Of a DNA stretch of 64,000 nt, positions 52,205-62,377 are shown one piece after another. The notes below the pieces were generated by a model. It saw nothing but the letters and a program-made list of their open reading frames with translations. It did no database searches and was not told where the DNA came from. The translations under genes and the position numbers were made by a program. The stretch is from Ignavibacteriota bacterium (GTDB lineage: Bacteria > Bacteroidota > Ignavibacteria > Ignavibacteriales > Melioribacteraceae), in the NCBI GenBank assembly GCA_002698995.1, contig PAAX01000035.1:5050-69049 (forward strand), in the 5' to 3' direction. Positions within the stretch are counted from its first letter, which is position 1. Every line of letters begins with the position of its first letter.

Positions 52205-55200
52205 TTAATCTACTTGTTTTTTCACTTTAACGCGTGTTTCAAAAATTGAGTAAATAACCGGCACAAGCAACAGAGTAATAATTGTAGAAACTGTTAATCC
52301 TCCAACGGTAGCCACACCTAAAGGTCTCCAAACTTCAGCACCTTCGCCGGAGCTGATAACAAGCGGCAGCGTACCGAGCATCGTTGTGAGAGTTGTCATA
52401 AGAACCGGTCTTAATCTGTTTCTCCCAGCATAGATAATTGCCTCCTTAAGTTCGTAACCTCTTGCTCTTGTAATGTTTATATAGTCAACAAGCACAATAG
52501 CATTCTTAACAACAATACCCACTAATAGTATTGCCCCGAGGAATGAAATTACGTTAAATGTTTCTCCGAACACAAAAAGTCCTAAGGCAACACCTGTGAA
52601 GGCAAAAGGAATTGAGAACATAATTATGAATGGATCTAATAAAGATTCAAACTGTGCCGCCATAACCATATAAACCAAAACTATGCTTAATACAAGCAAA
52701 AGAAGCAGATCGGTAAAAGCTTCGGATTGCTGTTCAATCTCTCCGCCATATTCAATTACAATTCCTTGCGGCATATCCATCTGAGCCACATAATTTTGAA
52801 TATCTGCTGCTATGTCGCCCAGCGCTCTTCCTTCATTAAAAGCTGTAACGCGTACAACCCGTTCCTGGTCTTCTCTTTGTATATCCGGCGGCGAATATCT
52901 TTCAACCACATCGCCAACATCTTTTAGCTTTACAATATTTCCTGCAATAGTTTTAACAGGAACATCTCCAATTAACTTTTGAGATGTTCTGTAGTTCGAT
53001 GGGAAACGAATGAATATATCGTATTCATCCCCTTCTTCTCTGTATTTTGTTGCAATTAATCCATAAACATTATTGCGCAGAGTGTTTGCAACCATTGCAG
53101 TGTTCAAACCATTTAATGCCATTTTTTCCCGATCCAGTATAACCTGCAATTCCGGTCTGAACTCGCCTCTTCCGATTTTAACATCTCTTGTACCCGGTAA
53201 TTGCGTCATAAAAGTTTTTAATTCCTCTGCAACCTTTTCGGTAGTTATCAGATTGTTTCCGATAATATTAACTTCAATGGGAGATGTTGAACCACCCGTT
53301 AGTATTGCTCCCATACCTGCTGTATTAATAACAAAAGATTTTATGCCGGGAATCGGTTCAAGTCTTTTTCTTAGTGAATCACTTATTTCAAAAATAGATC
53401 TTTCTCTTTGTGTTTTTCTCGTCAGACGCATTTGAGCAGTAAATATGTTTGAACCTTCGCTTTGTCCGAATAATATAGATGAAAATCCTTCATCATTAAC
53501 GCCGGCTCTTGTACTTGTGAATCTCACTTCCGGAAATTCTTCATTTATTATACTTTCAATTTTTTCAACATATTTATTTGTTTCTTCTAATTTTACACCC
53601 GGTTCTAATTCAACGGAAAGAGATATTGAAGCGGAATCTGAGCGTGGAATAAATCCAGTACCGATTTGTGTAAATAACGCAATTGAAGCAACAAAAATCA
53701 GAATGGCTCCCAACACAATCTTCACTTTATTTCCCAAAGCCCAGTTAAGAACTTTTTGATAGAAGGAATCTATTGCATCAAATACTTTAGCGAGTCTTCC
53801 ATCAATTGATTTTAATAATTTGTTTTTTATCGGCTTTTCTTCTTTTGTAGATTTCAGCATTTTTGAAGCAAGCATCGGGACTAGGGTTAATGAAGCTAGC
53901 AAGGATATAAGTATTGTTACAGTAACGAGGAAACCCAACTGATTAAAAAGAATACCCGATAAACCGGTAATGAACACTAACGGAAAAAATACAGCAACTA
54001 TAGTAAGGGTAGCTGCAGTTACAGCAAGACCAACTTCGGTAGAACCGAATATTGCTGCCTCTCTTGGTCTTGACCCTCTTTCGATATGAGTGGTTATATT
54101 TTCAAGAATAACAATTGCATCGTCAACAACCATTCCTATTGCTATAGACAGTGATGAGAGAGATATAATGTTGATGGTATTGCCCGTAAAGTAAAGATAT
54201 ATGAAAGCGCCAATAAGTGAAAAAGGAAGTGCGAGGAGGACGATGAAAGTAGCTCTCCACCTTCTTAAGAATATAAGCAATACTAATGAAACAAAAACTC
54301 CGCCAAGTATAACGGCTTCGGAAAGATTGGCAATTGAAGATACTATAAACTCAGAGCCGTCAACAATAACATTTACTTTAACATCTGGGGGGAGCTTTTT
54401 TTCAAGCTCATCCAATTTTGCAAAAACTGCGTCAGCTACTTCAACAGTATTTGCACCCGATTGTTTTTGTACGATAACCTGAAGCCCGTGTTTCCCGTTT
54501 AACTTCGTTTGAATCGTTCTTTCTTTAAGCGAATCGGAAACGCTTGCAACATCCTTTAGATAAACTATCCTTCCATCTTTTTGTGAAACAACAACCTTTT
54601 CTATTTCTCTAACATCGGTAAATTCTCCCGGCACTCTCAGATTATAATCTATCTTACCCATCTTAATATTGCCGGAGGGGAGATTAAGATTTTCAGCGCT
54701 TAGTATTTGTGCAATCTGAGTGGTAGTAATATTGTACGCTTCGAGTTTATTCGGGTCAACGCTTACGTTTATTTGCCGGATTGGACCGCCGAATGCCTGA
54801 ACGGTTCCTACTCCCGGTACCCGTTTAAGAGGATCAACGATCTCGTCTTGAATTAATTTATTCAATCCTTCATAGCTTGCATCGGCAGTTACACCAAGAA
54901 AAACAATCGGGAAGAAATTTGTGCTGAATTTAAAGATAAAAGGAGCTTCTGCATCCTCGGGTAATTGTCTTTTAACAAACTCTAAAGCATCTCTAATATC
55001 ATTTGAAGCCTCATCGAGGTTTGTTCCGAATTCAAACTCCAATGTAGTAACCGAAATACCATCAATAGAGGTTGATCTGATAGTTTTAAGCTCGCTTACC
55101 GCGCCAAGTCCGGTTTCCACCTTTTTAGTTACGTTAAGCTCAACGTCTTGAGCGCTTGCCCCGGGATATTGAATCAGCACACTTATAACCGGCGGTTCAA

Positions 55201-55318
55201 TTTCCGGGAAAAGATCAATAGGGAGTCTTTGAAACGATACTAAACCAATGATTAGTATCGCAATAAAAAGCATTAATGTTGTAATTGGTCTCCGTACGGA
55301 TATATCTGGCAAACTCAT
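52205..55318 (-). CDS. RND efflux transporter (AcrB/HAE family)
   Basis: 1037 residues. N-terminal DISVRRPITTLMLFIAIL, two halves with six membrane helices each and two large periplasmic loops. AIGMVVDDAIVILENI carries the paired Asp used for proton relay. Family length is 1000-1050. Forms a tripartite pump with the adaptor and TolC proteins coded just upstream; substrate unknown. The adaptor gene ends 1 bp before the start. Confidence 0.92.
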   Translation of the reverse strand: MSLPDISVRRPITTLMLFIAILIIGLVSFQRLPIDLFPEIEPPVISVLIQYPGASAQDVELNVTKKVETGLGAVSELKTIRSTSIDGISVTTLEFEFGTNLDEASNDIRDALEFVKRQLPEDAEAPFIFKFSTNFFPIVFLGVTADASYEGLNKLIQDEIVDPLKRVPGVGTVQAFGGPIRQINVSVDPNKLEAYNITTTQIAQILSAENLNLPSGNIKMGKIDYNLRVPGEFTDVREIEKVVVSQKDGRIVYLKDVASVSDSLKERTIQTKLNGKHGLQVIVQKQSGANTVEVADAVFAKLDELEKKLPPDVKVNVIVDGSEFIVSSIANLSEAVILGGVFVSLVLLIFLRRWRATFIVLLALPFSLIGAFIYLYFTGNTINIISLSSLSIAIGMVVDDAIVILENITTHIERGSRPREAAIFGSTEVGLAVTAATLTIVAVFFPLVFITGLSGILFNQLGFLVTVTILISLLASLTLVPMLASKMLKSTKEEKPIKNKLLKSIDGRLAKVFDAIDSFYQKVLNWALGNKVKIVLGAILIFVASIALFTQIGTGFIPRSDSASISLSVELEPGVKLEETNKYVEKIESIINEEFPEVRFTSTRAGVNDEGFSSILFGQSEGSNIFTAQMRLTRKTQRERSIFEISDSLRKRLEPIPGIKSFVINTAGMGAILTGGSTSPIEVNIIGNNLITTEKVAEELKTFMTQLPGTRDVKIGRGEFRPELQVILDREKMALNGLNTAMVANTLRNNVYGLIATKYREEGDEYDIFIRFPSNYRTSQKLIGDVPVKTIAGNIVKLKDVGDVVERYSPPDIQREDQERVVRVTAFNEGRALGDIAADIQNYVAQMDMPQGIVIEYGGEIEQQSEAFTDLLLLLVLSIVLVYMVMAAQFESLLDPFIIMFSIPFAFTGVALGLFVFGETFNVISFLGAILLVGIVVKNAIVLVDYINITRARGYELKEAIIYAGRNRLRPVLMTTLTTMLGTLPLVISSGEGAEVWRPLGVATVGGLTVSTIITLLLVPVIYSIFETRVKVKKQVD

Positions 55319-55319
55319 A

Positions 55320-56363
55320 TTATCTAGCTCCTTCTGTTATTTTTACTCGTGAGTCGTCCTTTAACATTCCTTGTCCTGTTGTAACTAGTACATTGCCCGC
55401 ATTTAATCCGCTTTTTATTTCAACTATCTCATCATATTCTTCACCTTTTGTTATGGTTACTCTTTTAGCGGTATTGTTCTCAATAACAAAAGCATAAAAA
55501 ACATTTGAAGCAGCCATTCTTAATATTGCGGAGCGTGGAACTGCCGTAATTTTTTCCTCGCCTATATACAATTTTGCTCTAACATACATCCCGGGTCTAA
55601 GTACATTGTTTGCATTTGGTACTTTAATTTCTACATCAAAAGTTCTCGTATTCTTATCTATTGTAGGATTTATTTTGCTTACTATTCCTTCAAAGTTCAT
55701 ATCCGGATAAGCGTCCGCTTCAAGTTTAGTTTTTTGACCGAGCTTAATATTCTTAAAGTATTTTTCACTAACACTAACTTCTAATTTTAGTGTATTTATC
55801 TGCATCAATGTTACTATTGCAGGCGCGCCGCCGGTAGGTGCAAGCATAAATACTTCTCCCTCATTCATTTTCTTTGATGTAATAACTCCGGTAAAAGGAG
55901 CCTTGAACTGAGTGTTTGTTAATAATAACTTGTAAGAATATTCAGAGCTCTCATAAGCTGCCTTAATTTTATCAATCTCTTGTTTAGAGATTGAACCTTG
56001 TTCATATAATGGTTCCATTCTGATAAAATCATCTTTTGCAATATCATACTGAATTTTTGCCTGTGCTAATTGTGTATCATCCATCTGAAAAAGAAGATCG
56101 CCTTCTTTAACTTCGCTGCCTTCTTCTACAAATATTTTTTCAATTCTTCCAGTTGTTTGTGCGCCGAGATTTGCTTCCTTCCACGGAGCTAAAGTTCCTA
56201 CTAAATCAATACTTCTTGTTATTATTGTATCCTTTACAGTGCTTACAACAACCGGGACAGCATTATTTATATTATTATTACCGGCTTCCCCTTCGTCATT
56301 TGAACAGCTTGTTAAAAGCAGTGAAATTAAAGGAAGTGTAATTAACAAAATTTTCTTTAACAT
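55320..56363 (-). CDS. RND periplasmic adaptor (membrane fusion protein)
   Basis: 347 residues. Lipoprotein signal with lipobox LLTSC near residue 19, a coiled-coil hairpin in the middle (about 95-150), biotinyl-lipoyl halves (NLGAQTTGRIEKIFVEEGSEV and FKAPFTGVITSKKMNEG) and a C-terminal beta-barrel. Links the pump to the outer-membrane channel. Same operon. Confidence 0.9.
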   Translation of the reverse strand: MLKKILLITLPLISLLLTSCSNDEGEAGNNNINNAVPVVVSTVKDTIITRSIDLVGTLAPWKEANLGAQTTGRIEKIFVEEGSEVKEGDLLFQMDDTQLAQAKIQYDIAKDDFIRMEPLYEQGSISKQEIDKIKAAYESSEYSYKLLLTNTQFKAPFTGVITSKKMNEGEVFMLAPTGGAPAIVTLMQINTLKLEVSVSEKYFKNIKLGQKTKLEADAYPDMNFEGIVSKINPTIDKNTRTFDVEIKVPNANNVLRPGMYVRAKLYIGEEKITAVPRSAILRMAASNVFYAFVIENNTAKRVTITKGEEYDEIVEIKSGLNAGNVLVTTGQGMLKDDSRVKITEGAR

Positions 56364-56387
56364 TATTTTTTCTCCTTCATCAATTTT

Positions 56388-57695
56388 TTATTTATTTCCT
56401 AAAATCAATTGCAGTTCTGCTTCGGCAATGCGTAAATCGTAAATTGCCTGAAGCCGGTTTAATCTTGCCTGTCTTAAAGCTAATTCTGCATCATTAACTT
56501 CAAGCTGTGTTCCCAGTCCGTTTTCAAATCTTGTTCTTGCAATCTCATAACCTTGCTGTGCCTGTTCAATATTTTTATCCTGCCCTTTAATTCTTATTAT
56601 TGTCTGCTCAATTACATAAACAACATTTTGCAGTTGAGTTTTTAGTGCTTCCGTTAAACCCTGCCTTTGCTCTTCAAGCTGGTTTAAGGTTATGTTTGCC
56701 TGTTCCACACGCGCCGGAGTTTTAAAACCATTAAAAATAGGTATCTGTAACTGCAATCCTACCACAAATGTACTCACCCATTTGTAATCACTGAATTTAA
56801 AATCATCCGACTGTGCCTGGTATTGATAATTTCCAAATGCCGAAAGGGAAGGGAAGTAAGCAGATTTTTCAAGAGATATCGCTCTGTTTGCTATTTCTTC
56901 CTGCTTATTTAAAATCGCCAATTGCGGGTTATTTTTCATTACATCATCAAGATACTGCTGCAGTGAAATATCATACTGGCCATCGAAATCAAATTCGTCT
57001 AAAATATTAATCTCCTGTTCTGATTTTAAGCCAATAAGCACTTTCAGATTTTCCTTAGAAATTTCATAATTGTTCTCTGCCTGAATTACCTGAGGTCTCA
57101 GATTTTCAACCTGTACCTCTGCACGCAGTAAGTCATAATCAGATGCAACTCCCTGCTTATTAAGCCGTTTAACATTTTCAAGTTGATCTAAAGAATTTTG
57201 CAAACTCTGGTTTATTACATCTTTAAATTCTCTTGCAAGAAGAACAGAATTAAATGCTTTCTTAACATTGTTGATTGTTGCGATCTCTGTAAAACGCAGA
57301 TTTTCTGAATTTAACTCTACAGATTTTGAGGCAACCCCGATGCCGTCATAAAGCCCCATTGAAAATATAGGAACTCTTGCGCCTATAGTTCCGAGATAAG
57401 AGTTGTTTGATCCTATTTCCAGAACCTCGCCGAGTGGAGATCCGGGCGGCAAAAAAATTACCGGCTTTTCTATATAACGTTGGTACTGCCCGTTTGCTTC
57501 AATGTTCGGGAAAAGACCGCTTCTTGTTTCCCTAAGTTTTTCTTCCGATTTATCAACTTCAAGTTTTGCCACTCTTATTTCTGTATTTTTTTCTAATGCA
57601 ATCTGAATTGCTTTTTGTAAATCTAAATTCATTACTTTTTCTTGCGCCGTAAGTAAGCACGTTCCTGCAAATAACATTAAAATGATTTTCTTCAC
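56388..57695 (-). CDS. TolC-family outer-membrane efflux protein
   Basis: 435 residues. Signal peptide (ILMLFAGTCLLTAQE), two repeats of long coiled-coil helices with Glu/Gln/Asn and a conserved RFENGLGTQLEVNDAELALR near the end. Outer-membrane channel of the tripartite pump. 15 bp follow the second TetR gene. Confidence 0.9.
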   Translation of the reverse strand: MKKIILMLFAGTCLLTAQEKVMNLDLQKAIQIALEKNTEIRVAKLEVDKSEEKLRETRSGLFPNIEANGQYQRYIEKPVIFLPPGSPLGEVLEIGSNNSYLGTIGARVPIFSMGLYDGIGVASKSVELNSENLRFTEIATINNVKKAFNSVLLAREFKDVINQSLQNSLDQLENVKRLNKQGVASDYDLLRAEVQVENLRPQVIQAENNYEISKENLKVLIGLKSEQEINILDEFDFDGQYDISLQQYLDDVMKNNPQLAILNKQEEIANRAISLEKSAYFPSLSAFGNYQYQAQSDDFKFSDYKWVSTFVVGLQLQIPIFNGFKTPARVEQANITLNQLEEQRQGLTEALKTQLQNVVYVIEQTIIRIKGQDKNIEQAQQGYEIARTRFENGLGTQLEVNDAELALRQARLNRLQAIYDLRIAEAELQLILGNK

Positions 57696-57710
57696 TTATA
57701 TTTTTCTCCT

Positions 57711-58328
57711 TTAATTTAGAATTCCTTCGAAGGTAATTTTTGTAAGCATTTTCAAAATTTTTCCTTTTTTCTTTGGTGAAAAATTGATTTTCATTTGTGA
57801 AAAGAAAAAACTGCTATGAAGAAGCGTAACAATATATTCCAGTTCGTCTTTGTCAAAATTTTTTAACTCTATAAATGAACTTAATTTTTTTGCAATCATT
57901 CTGTTTAATTGAATAATTCGTCTTGACAGCGCCGGATTTTCTTTTTCAAGTTCACCTTTTTGTAATGTGTAACCCTCTCTCATAAGCAGTTCATAAGCAG
58001 ATCTATTTGCATTGAAATAATCACCTAAGTTTTCAAAATATTTTTCTATACATTGCTGTGCATTTGACTGAACAAAAGATTCATCTATTATTTCTACTAT
58101 ATCATTCAAAATTTCATTAACAACTTCCAGAAACAATTCTCTCTTATTCTTAAAATAAACGTATAAAGAGCCCTTTGCATAACCGGCAGAATCTGAAATT
58201 TCGGCAGTTGTTGCTGTTTCATATCCATATTTACCAAATACTTCAACAGCAAAACACATTATATCTTTTTTATGATATAAGTATTCTTTTTCTTTTCTAG
58301 TTAATGTTTTATTGTTTTTTAATTCCAT
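57711..58328 (-). CDS. TetR-family regulator, second copy
   Basis: 205 residues. HTH: TTAEISDSAGYAKGSLYVYFKNKRELFLEVV. The C-terminal ligand domain is divergent. It overlaps the first TetR gene by 20 nt and lies before the efflux genes, so it likely represses the operon and is induced by a pump substrate. Confidence 0.88.
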   Translation of the reverse strand: MELKNNKTLTRKEKEYLYHKKDIMCFAVEVFGKYGYETATTAEISDSAGYAKGSLYVYFKNKRELFLEVVNEILNDIVEIIDESFVQSNAQQCIEKYFENLGDYFNANRSAYELLMREGYTLQKGELEKENPALSRRIIQLNRMIAKKLSSFIELKNFDKDELEYIVTLLHSSFFFSQMKINFSPKKKGKILKMLTKITFEGILN

Positions 58329-58923
58329 CGAATATTAAGTTGATTATTTCTTCAATTTGTTCTCGCACTTTATCGAAATCCGACTCTTTCATCCGCTGTG
58401 TTTCAGAATTATGAAATTCTTTAAGCCTGATTGCTTCTGAAATATTAATTATGGTTTCGGCTACCCTATCCTTGCTGCATTTTTTTAGCTCATTCTTTTT
58501 TATTCCGTTTGAAATTACTTCAGCCAAAAGCTGTTTTTCATCACACTCAATATTTTTAAAGATATCTTTAATGCTTTTTTTAATTTCGATAAACTGACTC
58601 ACTGTTAAATCAAAAGGGCTGATAGATTCTTTCAGATAATTTTCTTTTGCTCTTTCATAGCTTAACACCTTATCAAGAGTGCTTCCCTCAATTTCCAACG
58701 CTTCTTTAATACATTTTAGATATAATGATTTTTCCCGCATCATAACTTCATATATAATATCTTCTTTGTTTTTATAATAGTAATAGAGGGAAGATTTTTT
58801 TATTCCTAATGCACCTGCAATATCATCAAGTGTTGTCTTTGCGTATCCATATTGCACAATTAGTTTTTTGGTAACATCTAAGATTATACCTTTTTTCCTA
58901 TCTGCTATATTAATTTTAGTCAT
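58309..58923 (-). CDS. TetR-family regulator, first copy
   Basis: 204 residues from the ATG at 58923; a TTG five codons upstream is less likely. HTH: TTLDDIAGALGIKKSSLYYYYKNKEDIIYEVM. The two TetR proteins share only the HTH plan, so they probably respond to different ligands. The 115-bp promoter gap upstream is AT-rich and holds short inverted repeats (AATATTC, CATATG) that could be operators. Confidence 0.88.
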   Translation of the reverse strand: MTKINIADRKKGIILDVTKKLIVQYGYAKTTLDDIAGALGIKKSSLYYYYKNKEDIIYEVMMREKSLYLKCIKEALEIEGSTLDKVLSYERAKENYLKESISPFDLTVSQFIEIKKSIKDIFKNIECDEKQLLAEVISNGIKKNELKKCSKDRVAETIINISEAIRLKEFHNSETQRMKESDFDKVREQIEEIINLIFDGIKKQ

Positions 58924-59053
58924 TTTTATAATTATCAAACTTTTTAATAGAATATTCGAAACATATGAATAAGTATGATATTTGTCAAGTAGTTATACTC
59001 GCTTTCTTGCATTACAAAAAAAAATGTGTAGAATATTTGGCAGTTATATTTTT

Positions 59054-59551
59054 CTAATATAAAATCCAAAAGAAGGAAATACTTTCAGCACCGGGGTTGT
59101 AATCGGCAAATCCACCATTGGATATGTGATTAAAGCTCACACCAACGCGCAGTCCTTTTTTTATAATGTAGGAAATCTCAACTTGTGATCTAAATTCTAA
59201 GTGATTACCTAGATCTTTCCCGCCGCCCTTTTCATAAAGACCTATTGCAAAACTTGGTGTAATAAAATAGGAATCGAAGTTTATATCTTTACATAAACCA
59301 AGGTAAATATAATTGCTCATCTTTGAAGTAGTCATTATTCCAATGATTTGATTTAATGTCAGAAAGTCGGTTATATTTGCCCGAAGCTCAATTCCGCTCT
59401 CAAGTACTCCAATATCTTTCTCTAATGCATTAAATTTTCCAAATGAAAATGCAAAAAATGAAGTATTTTGTGAAAAGTTATTATTATAAAGAAAAAAGAT
59501 TAGAATTGTTATATATAACAACGCCTTCGTTAAAGTGTTTTTACTTTTCAA
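59054..59551 (-). CDS. PagL-like lipid A deacylase (acyloxyacyl hydrolase family)
   Basis: 165 residues. Signal-like N-terminus (ALLYITILIFFLYNNNFSQ), then an eight-strand barrel pattern and near the end FNHISNGGFADYNPGAESIS, matching the PagL active site His-Ser with Glu. Removes the 3-O acyl chain of lipid A in the outer membrane. 9 bp after the aldo-keto reductase stop, so possibly co-transcribed with it. Short for the family by few residues at the N-terminus. Confidence 0.75.
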   Translation of the reverse strand: MKSKNTLTKALLYITILIFFLYNNNFSQNTSFFAFSFGKFNALEKDIGVLESGIELRANITDFLTLNQIIGIMTTSKMSNYIYLGLCKDINFDSYFITPSFAIGLYEKGGGKDLGNHLEFRSQVEISYIIKKGLRVGVSFNHISNGGFADYNPGAESISFFWILY

Positions 59552-59560
59552 CGAAATACC

Positions 59561-60577
59561 TTATTGATTAACTATTCGATCTTGCTGCATAAAATCAACC
59601 ATCCAGCCGGGATATTCCGGATCAAGTTTGCTTACTTCATCTAATTTTCTCAGCCCATCTTCTGTAAAAGTTATTTCAGTGGACTTTAGATTATCTTTTA
59701 ACTGGGCTTCATTTTTAACGCCTATTATAACACTCGAAACAACTTTCTGATGTAATAACCACGCTAAAGCAACTTGAGCAACTGAAGCATTATGTGTTTT
59801 ACCTAATTCAGCCATCACATCAATAATATTAAAAGCTTTTTCTTTATTGATTGGTGGAAAGTCAAATTCTTTTCTTCTCGAATATTCTTCCGGCATTTGA
59901 TTTCTTCTGTATTTACCGGACAAAAATCCTCCAGCAAGTGGACTCCATACCATCAAACCCAATTTTTGATCTTTAAGCAATGGTACAATTTCTCTTTCTA
60001 AATCTCTCCCAGCAATCGAATAATAAGCTTGAAGCGATTTGAATTTATTGAAACCATTTTTATCAGATATCCACAAACTCTTCATCAATTGCCAGGCTGT
60101 TAAATTAGAACATCCGATGTACCTGACTTTTCCGCTTTTGACCAAATCATCTAAAGCGCGTAATGTTTCTTCAAGAGGTGTAAGTATATCGAAACCGTGA
60201 ATCTGATAAAGATCAATATATTCTGTTCCAAGTCTCTTTAAGCTTTCATCAACTTGCTGCATAATGTGAACTCGTGATAAACCAACATCATTAACGCCTT
60301 CACCCATTTTGCCTCTAACTTTCGTTGCAAGGATTACATTTTTTCTTTTCGTACCTAAAGACTTCCCGAGTATCTGCTCTGAAATACCAGTTGAATAAAT
60401 GTTCGCAGTATCAAAAAAGTTAATACCGGCGTCTATTGCAATACCCACCAATCTATCGGCTTCGTCTTGTTGTGTTTTACCAACATTAGCCCACATATCA
60501 GTGCCTCCAAAACCCATAGTGCCAAAACACAATTCGGATACCAAAACACCTGTATCTCCTAAAGTTCGATATTTCAT
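59561..60577 (-). CDS. Aldo-keto reductase
   Basis: 338 residues. Catalytic tetrad: FDTAN (Asp), IYSTG (Tyr), ILATKVRG (Lys) and YQIHGFD (His); the NADPH site WSPLAGGFLSGKY and SSVIIGVKNEAQL follow. TIM-barrel family reducing aldehydes, ketones or sugars. Alone on its strand with a normal upstream gap. Confidence 0.9.
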   Translation of the reverse strand: MKYRTLGDTGVLVSELCFGTMGFGGTDMWANVGKTQQDEADRLVGIAIDAGINFFDTANIYSTGISEQILGKSLGTKRKNVILATKVRGKMGEGVNDVGLSRVHIMQQVDESLKRLGTEYIDLYQIHGFDILTPLEETLRALDDLVKSGKVRYIGCSNLTAWQLMKSLWISDKNGFNKFKSLQAYYSIAGRDLEREIVPLLKDQKLGLMVWSPLAGGFLSGKYRRNQMPEEYSRRKEFDFPPINKEKAFNIIDVMAELGKTHNASVAQVALAWLLHQKVVSSVIIGVKNEAQLKDNLKSTEITFTEDGLRKLDEVSKLDPEYPGWMVDFMQQDRIVNQ

Positions 60578-60695
60578 ATTTTCACCTTTTTTTGAATCTT
60601 TAAAATTATTTAGTAACTATATGTTTTTTATATAATATTTGCTTGCAACCGGAGTTGCTAAAGTGATTGTGTGAGAATATATAATCAGAAAGCGA

Positions 60696-60899
60696 TTACT
60701 TCACTTCCACTTCAACAACTTCACCTTTAAACTCACATTTCTTATGAGCTCCATCGCAAAATGGTTTATTTGATGATTGCCCGCATCGGCAAAGTGCAAT
60801 CATTTTTTGAGAAAGAATCTCTTCTTTCCCATCTTTTATTAACTTTGCTTCGGTTACTTCAAGCAAATATGGACCGTTTTCAGCAGCTTTAATTTTCAT
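60696..60899 (-). CDS. CDGSH iron-sulfur domain protein
   Basis: 67 residues. CRCGQSSNKPFCDGAHKKCEF gives the C-x-C-x2-S-x3-P-x-C-D-G-x2-H signature that binds a [2Fe-2S] cluster with three Cys and one His. A short beta N-terminal half precedes it. Small redox or cluster-transfer protein; 14 bp downstream of an NmrA-type reductase gene, so probably co-transcribed. Confidence 0.88.
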   Translation of the reverse strand: MKIKAAENGPYLLEVTEAKLIKDGKEEILSQKMIALCRCGQSSNKPFCDGAHKKCEFKGEVVEVEVK

Positions 60900-60913
60900 G
60901 GTATTCTCCTTTA

Positions 60914-61774
60914 TTATTTTTTATAAACATTTAACAGAAAATCTTTAAGATCAACCGGTTTTCTTCCAAGTAATTTCTCGAGAGTAGGATCAATAAAATC
61001 AAATTCACCGGCTTTCATTGATTCTGCTATGCTTGCCATTAGTTCTGCTATTTCATTTGGCATCCCGGCTTTAACAATGTTTTCTTTTAATGCTTCAACG
61101 GGAATGTCAACATATTTAATCTGCTTTCCCGTTATCTCTGAAAGCATTGCGGCAATTTCATCAAATGTGTAAGTATTTCCAGAAGTAATTTCATAAACTT
61201 TATTCTTATAAGAAGAAGGATCAGCAAGCACAATAGCATTCGCTTCTGCCATATTAATTCTTGCGGCAAAATTAATCTTTGCATCTCCGGCAGAATAATA
61301 AATAGCTCCGCTTTCAATAGCATTGCCAATTATATCCGGTAAGAAATCGGCGTAATAAGTATTGCGCATAATTGTGTAAGGGATACCGGAATTTTTTATA
61401 TCTTCTTCTGTTTTATAATGATCTATCCCAGCAGAAAATTTTGAATTTGGATTACCTCCTAAAACACTTGTATAAACTATATGTTTTACGCCGGCTTGTT
61501 TAGCAGCTTTGATTGCGTTTGCATGCTGTGCGTGTCGGTCTCCAATTGTGCTGGAAGAAACAAGTAAAAGTGTTTCAACATCTTTCATCGCATTTAATAA
61601 AGAGTCGTAATTCAAATAATCACCAACCGCACTTTCAACACCTTTTGCTTTAAGATCTTTTCCTTTCTCTTCGCTTCGTACTAAAGCTTTGATTTTAGTG
61701 TTCGGATTTTTCTTTAGTAAAAAATCTATTGTGGCACCACCGAGATGCCCATTTGCACCAGTTATTAGTATCAT
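60914..61774 (-). CDS. NmrA-type NAD(P)H oxidoreductase
   Basis: 286 residues. N-terminal ITGANGHLGGATIDFLL dinucleotide motif, VYTSVLGG near the middle and EITSGNTYTFDEIAAMLSE, as in the QOR2/azoreductase-like NmrA group of short-chain dehydrogenase folds. The classical Tyr-x3-Lys is not clear, which is usual for NmrA proteins. Likely quinone or stress reductase; pairs with the CDGSH gene. Confidence 0.82.
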   Translation of the reverse strand: MILITGANGHLGGATIDFLLKKNPNTKIKALVRSEEKGKDLKAKGVESAVGDYLNYDSLLNAMKDVETLLLVSSSTIGDRHAQHANAIKAAKQAGVKHIVYTSVLGGNPNSKFSAGIDHYKTEEDIKNSGIPYTIMRNTYYADFLPDIIGNAIESGAIYYSAGDAKINFAARINMAEANAIVLADPSSYKNKVYEITSGNTYTFDEIAAMLSEITGKQIKYVDIPVEALKENIVKAGMPNEIAELMASIAESMKAGEFDFIDPTLEKLLGRKPVDLKDFLLNVYKK

Positions 61775-61902
61775 TTATTTTCCTCTTAATTATTGTTTTA
61801 AATTTTATTTCTCTACTTCAGTCTTTTTTTCAAATGTTATTTGAGCAAGCATTGTTATTCTTACTCATTGTTTCTTCCAAGTTTTCTTTCAAAGTCAGCA
61901 GA

Positions 61903-62283
61903 TTAAATAATGACAGCAATCAGACCAACTCCAATTCCAATTAAAACAGAATAATAAATTATTTGCCTTGCTCTTTTCTTATCTTTTCTGACAAATTCAT
62001 TATTATCTACTTTGTTTGATTTTTCTAATGAATCAAAATTGAACATCTCCGCTAATCCGTAGTAAGCACAGAAACGCATTCGTGCTTGTAAAAAACCAAT
62101 TGCAGATATTACAGCGGGAATAAAAGTAAGAAAACGAACTCCCTTTGAAACTTCAAAATAAACGAAAAGAGAATATGTAAGAACGGTTAAAATTAATCCT
62201 ACAATACCGGCTCGTTTCCGCTTATTTATTTCTTCTTTACCGATGTTACAAACACCGGGAACGTAATTAATAGTATTCATCAT
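61903..62283 (-). CDS. Small membrane protein with GVCNIG motif, second copy
   Basis: 126 residues, paralogue of the gene at 50702: YVPGVCNIGKEEINKRKRAG, two membrane helices (LTVLTYSLFVYFEV), FCAYYGLAEMFNFD and a terminal hydrophobic helix. Uncharacterised family. No close neighbour on the same strand, so likely own promoter. Confidence 0.62.
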   Translation of the reverse strand: MMNTINYVPGVCNIGKEEINKRKRAGIVGLILTVLTYSLFVYFEVSKGVRFLTFIPAVISAIGFLQARMRFCAYYGLAEMFNFDSLEKSNKVDNNEFVRKDKKRARQIIYYSVLIGIGVGLIAVII

Positions 62284-62377
62284 AATTCACTTCTTTTTAT
62301 TAACAAATGTTATTGCACAGTTCCATCTTCAGAACTGGAATAAAGACAATTTTGGATTGTATCCTACTCGCAATCTT

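Noticed and set aside
58951-58980. TetR operator in the AT-rich gap
   Set aside because: The inverted repeats are only 5-6 bp and common in such sequence; mentioned with the gene but not called.
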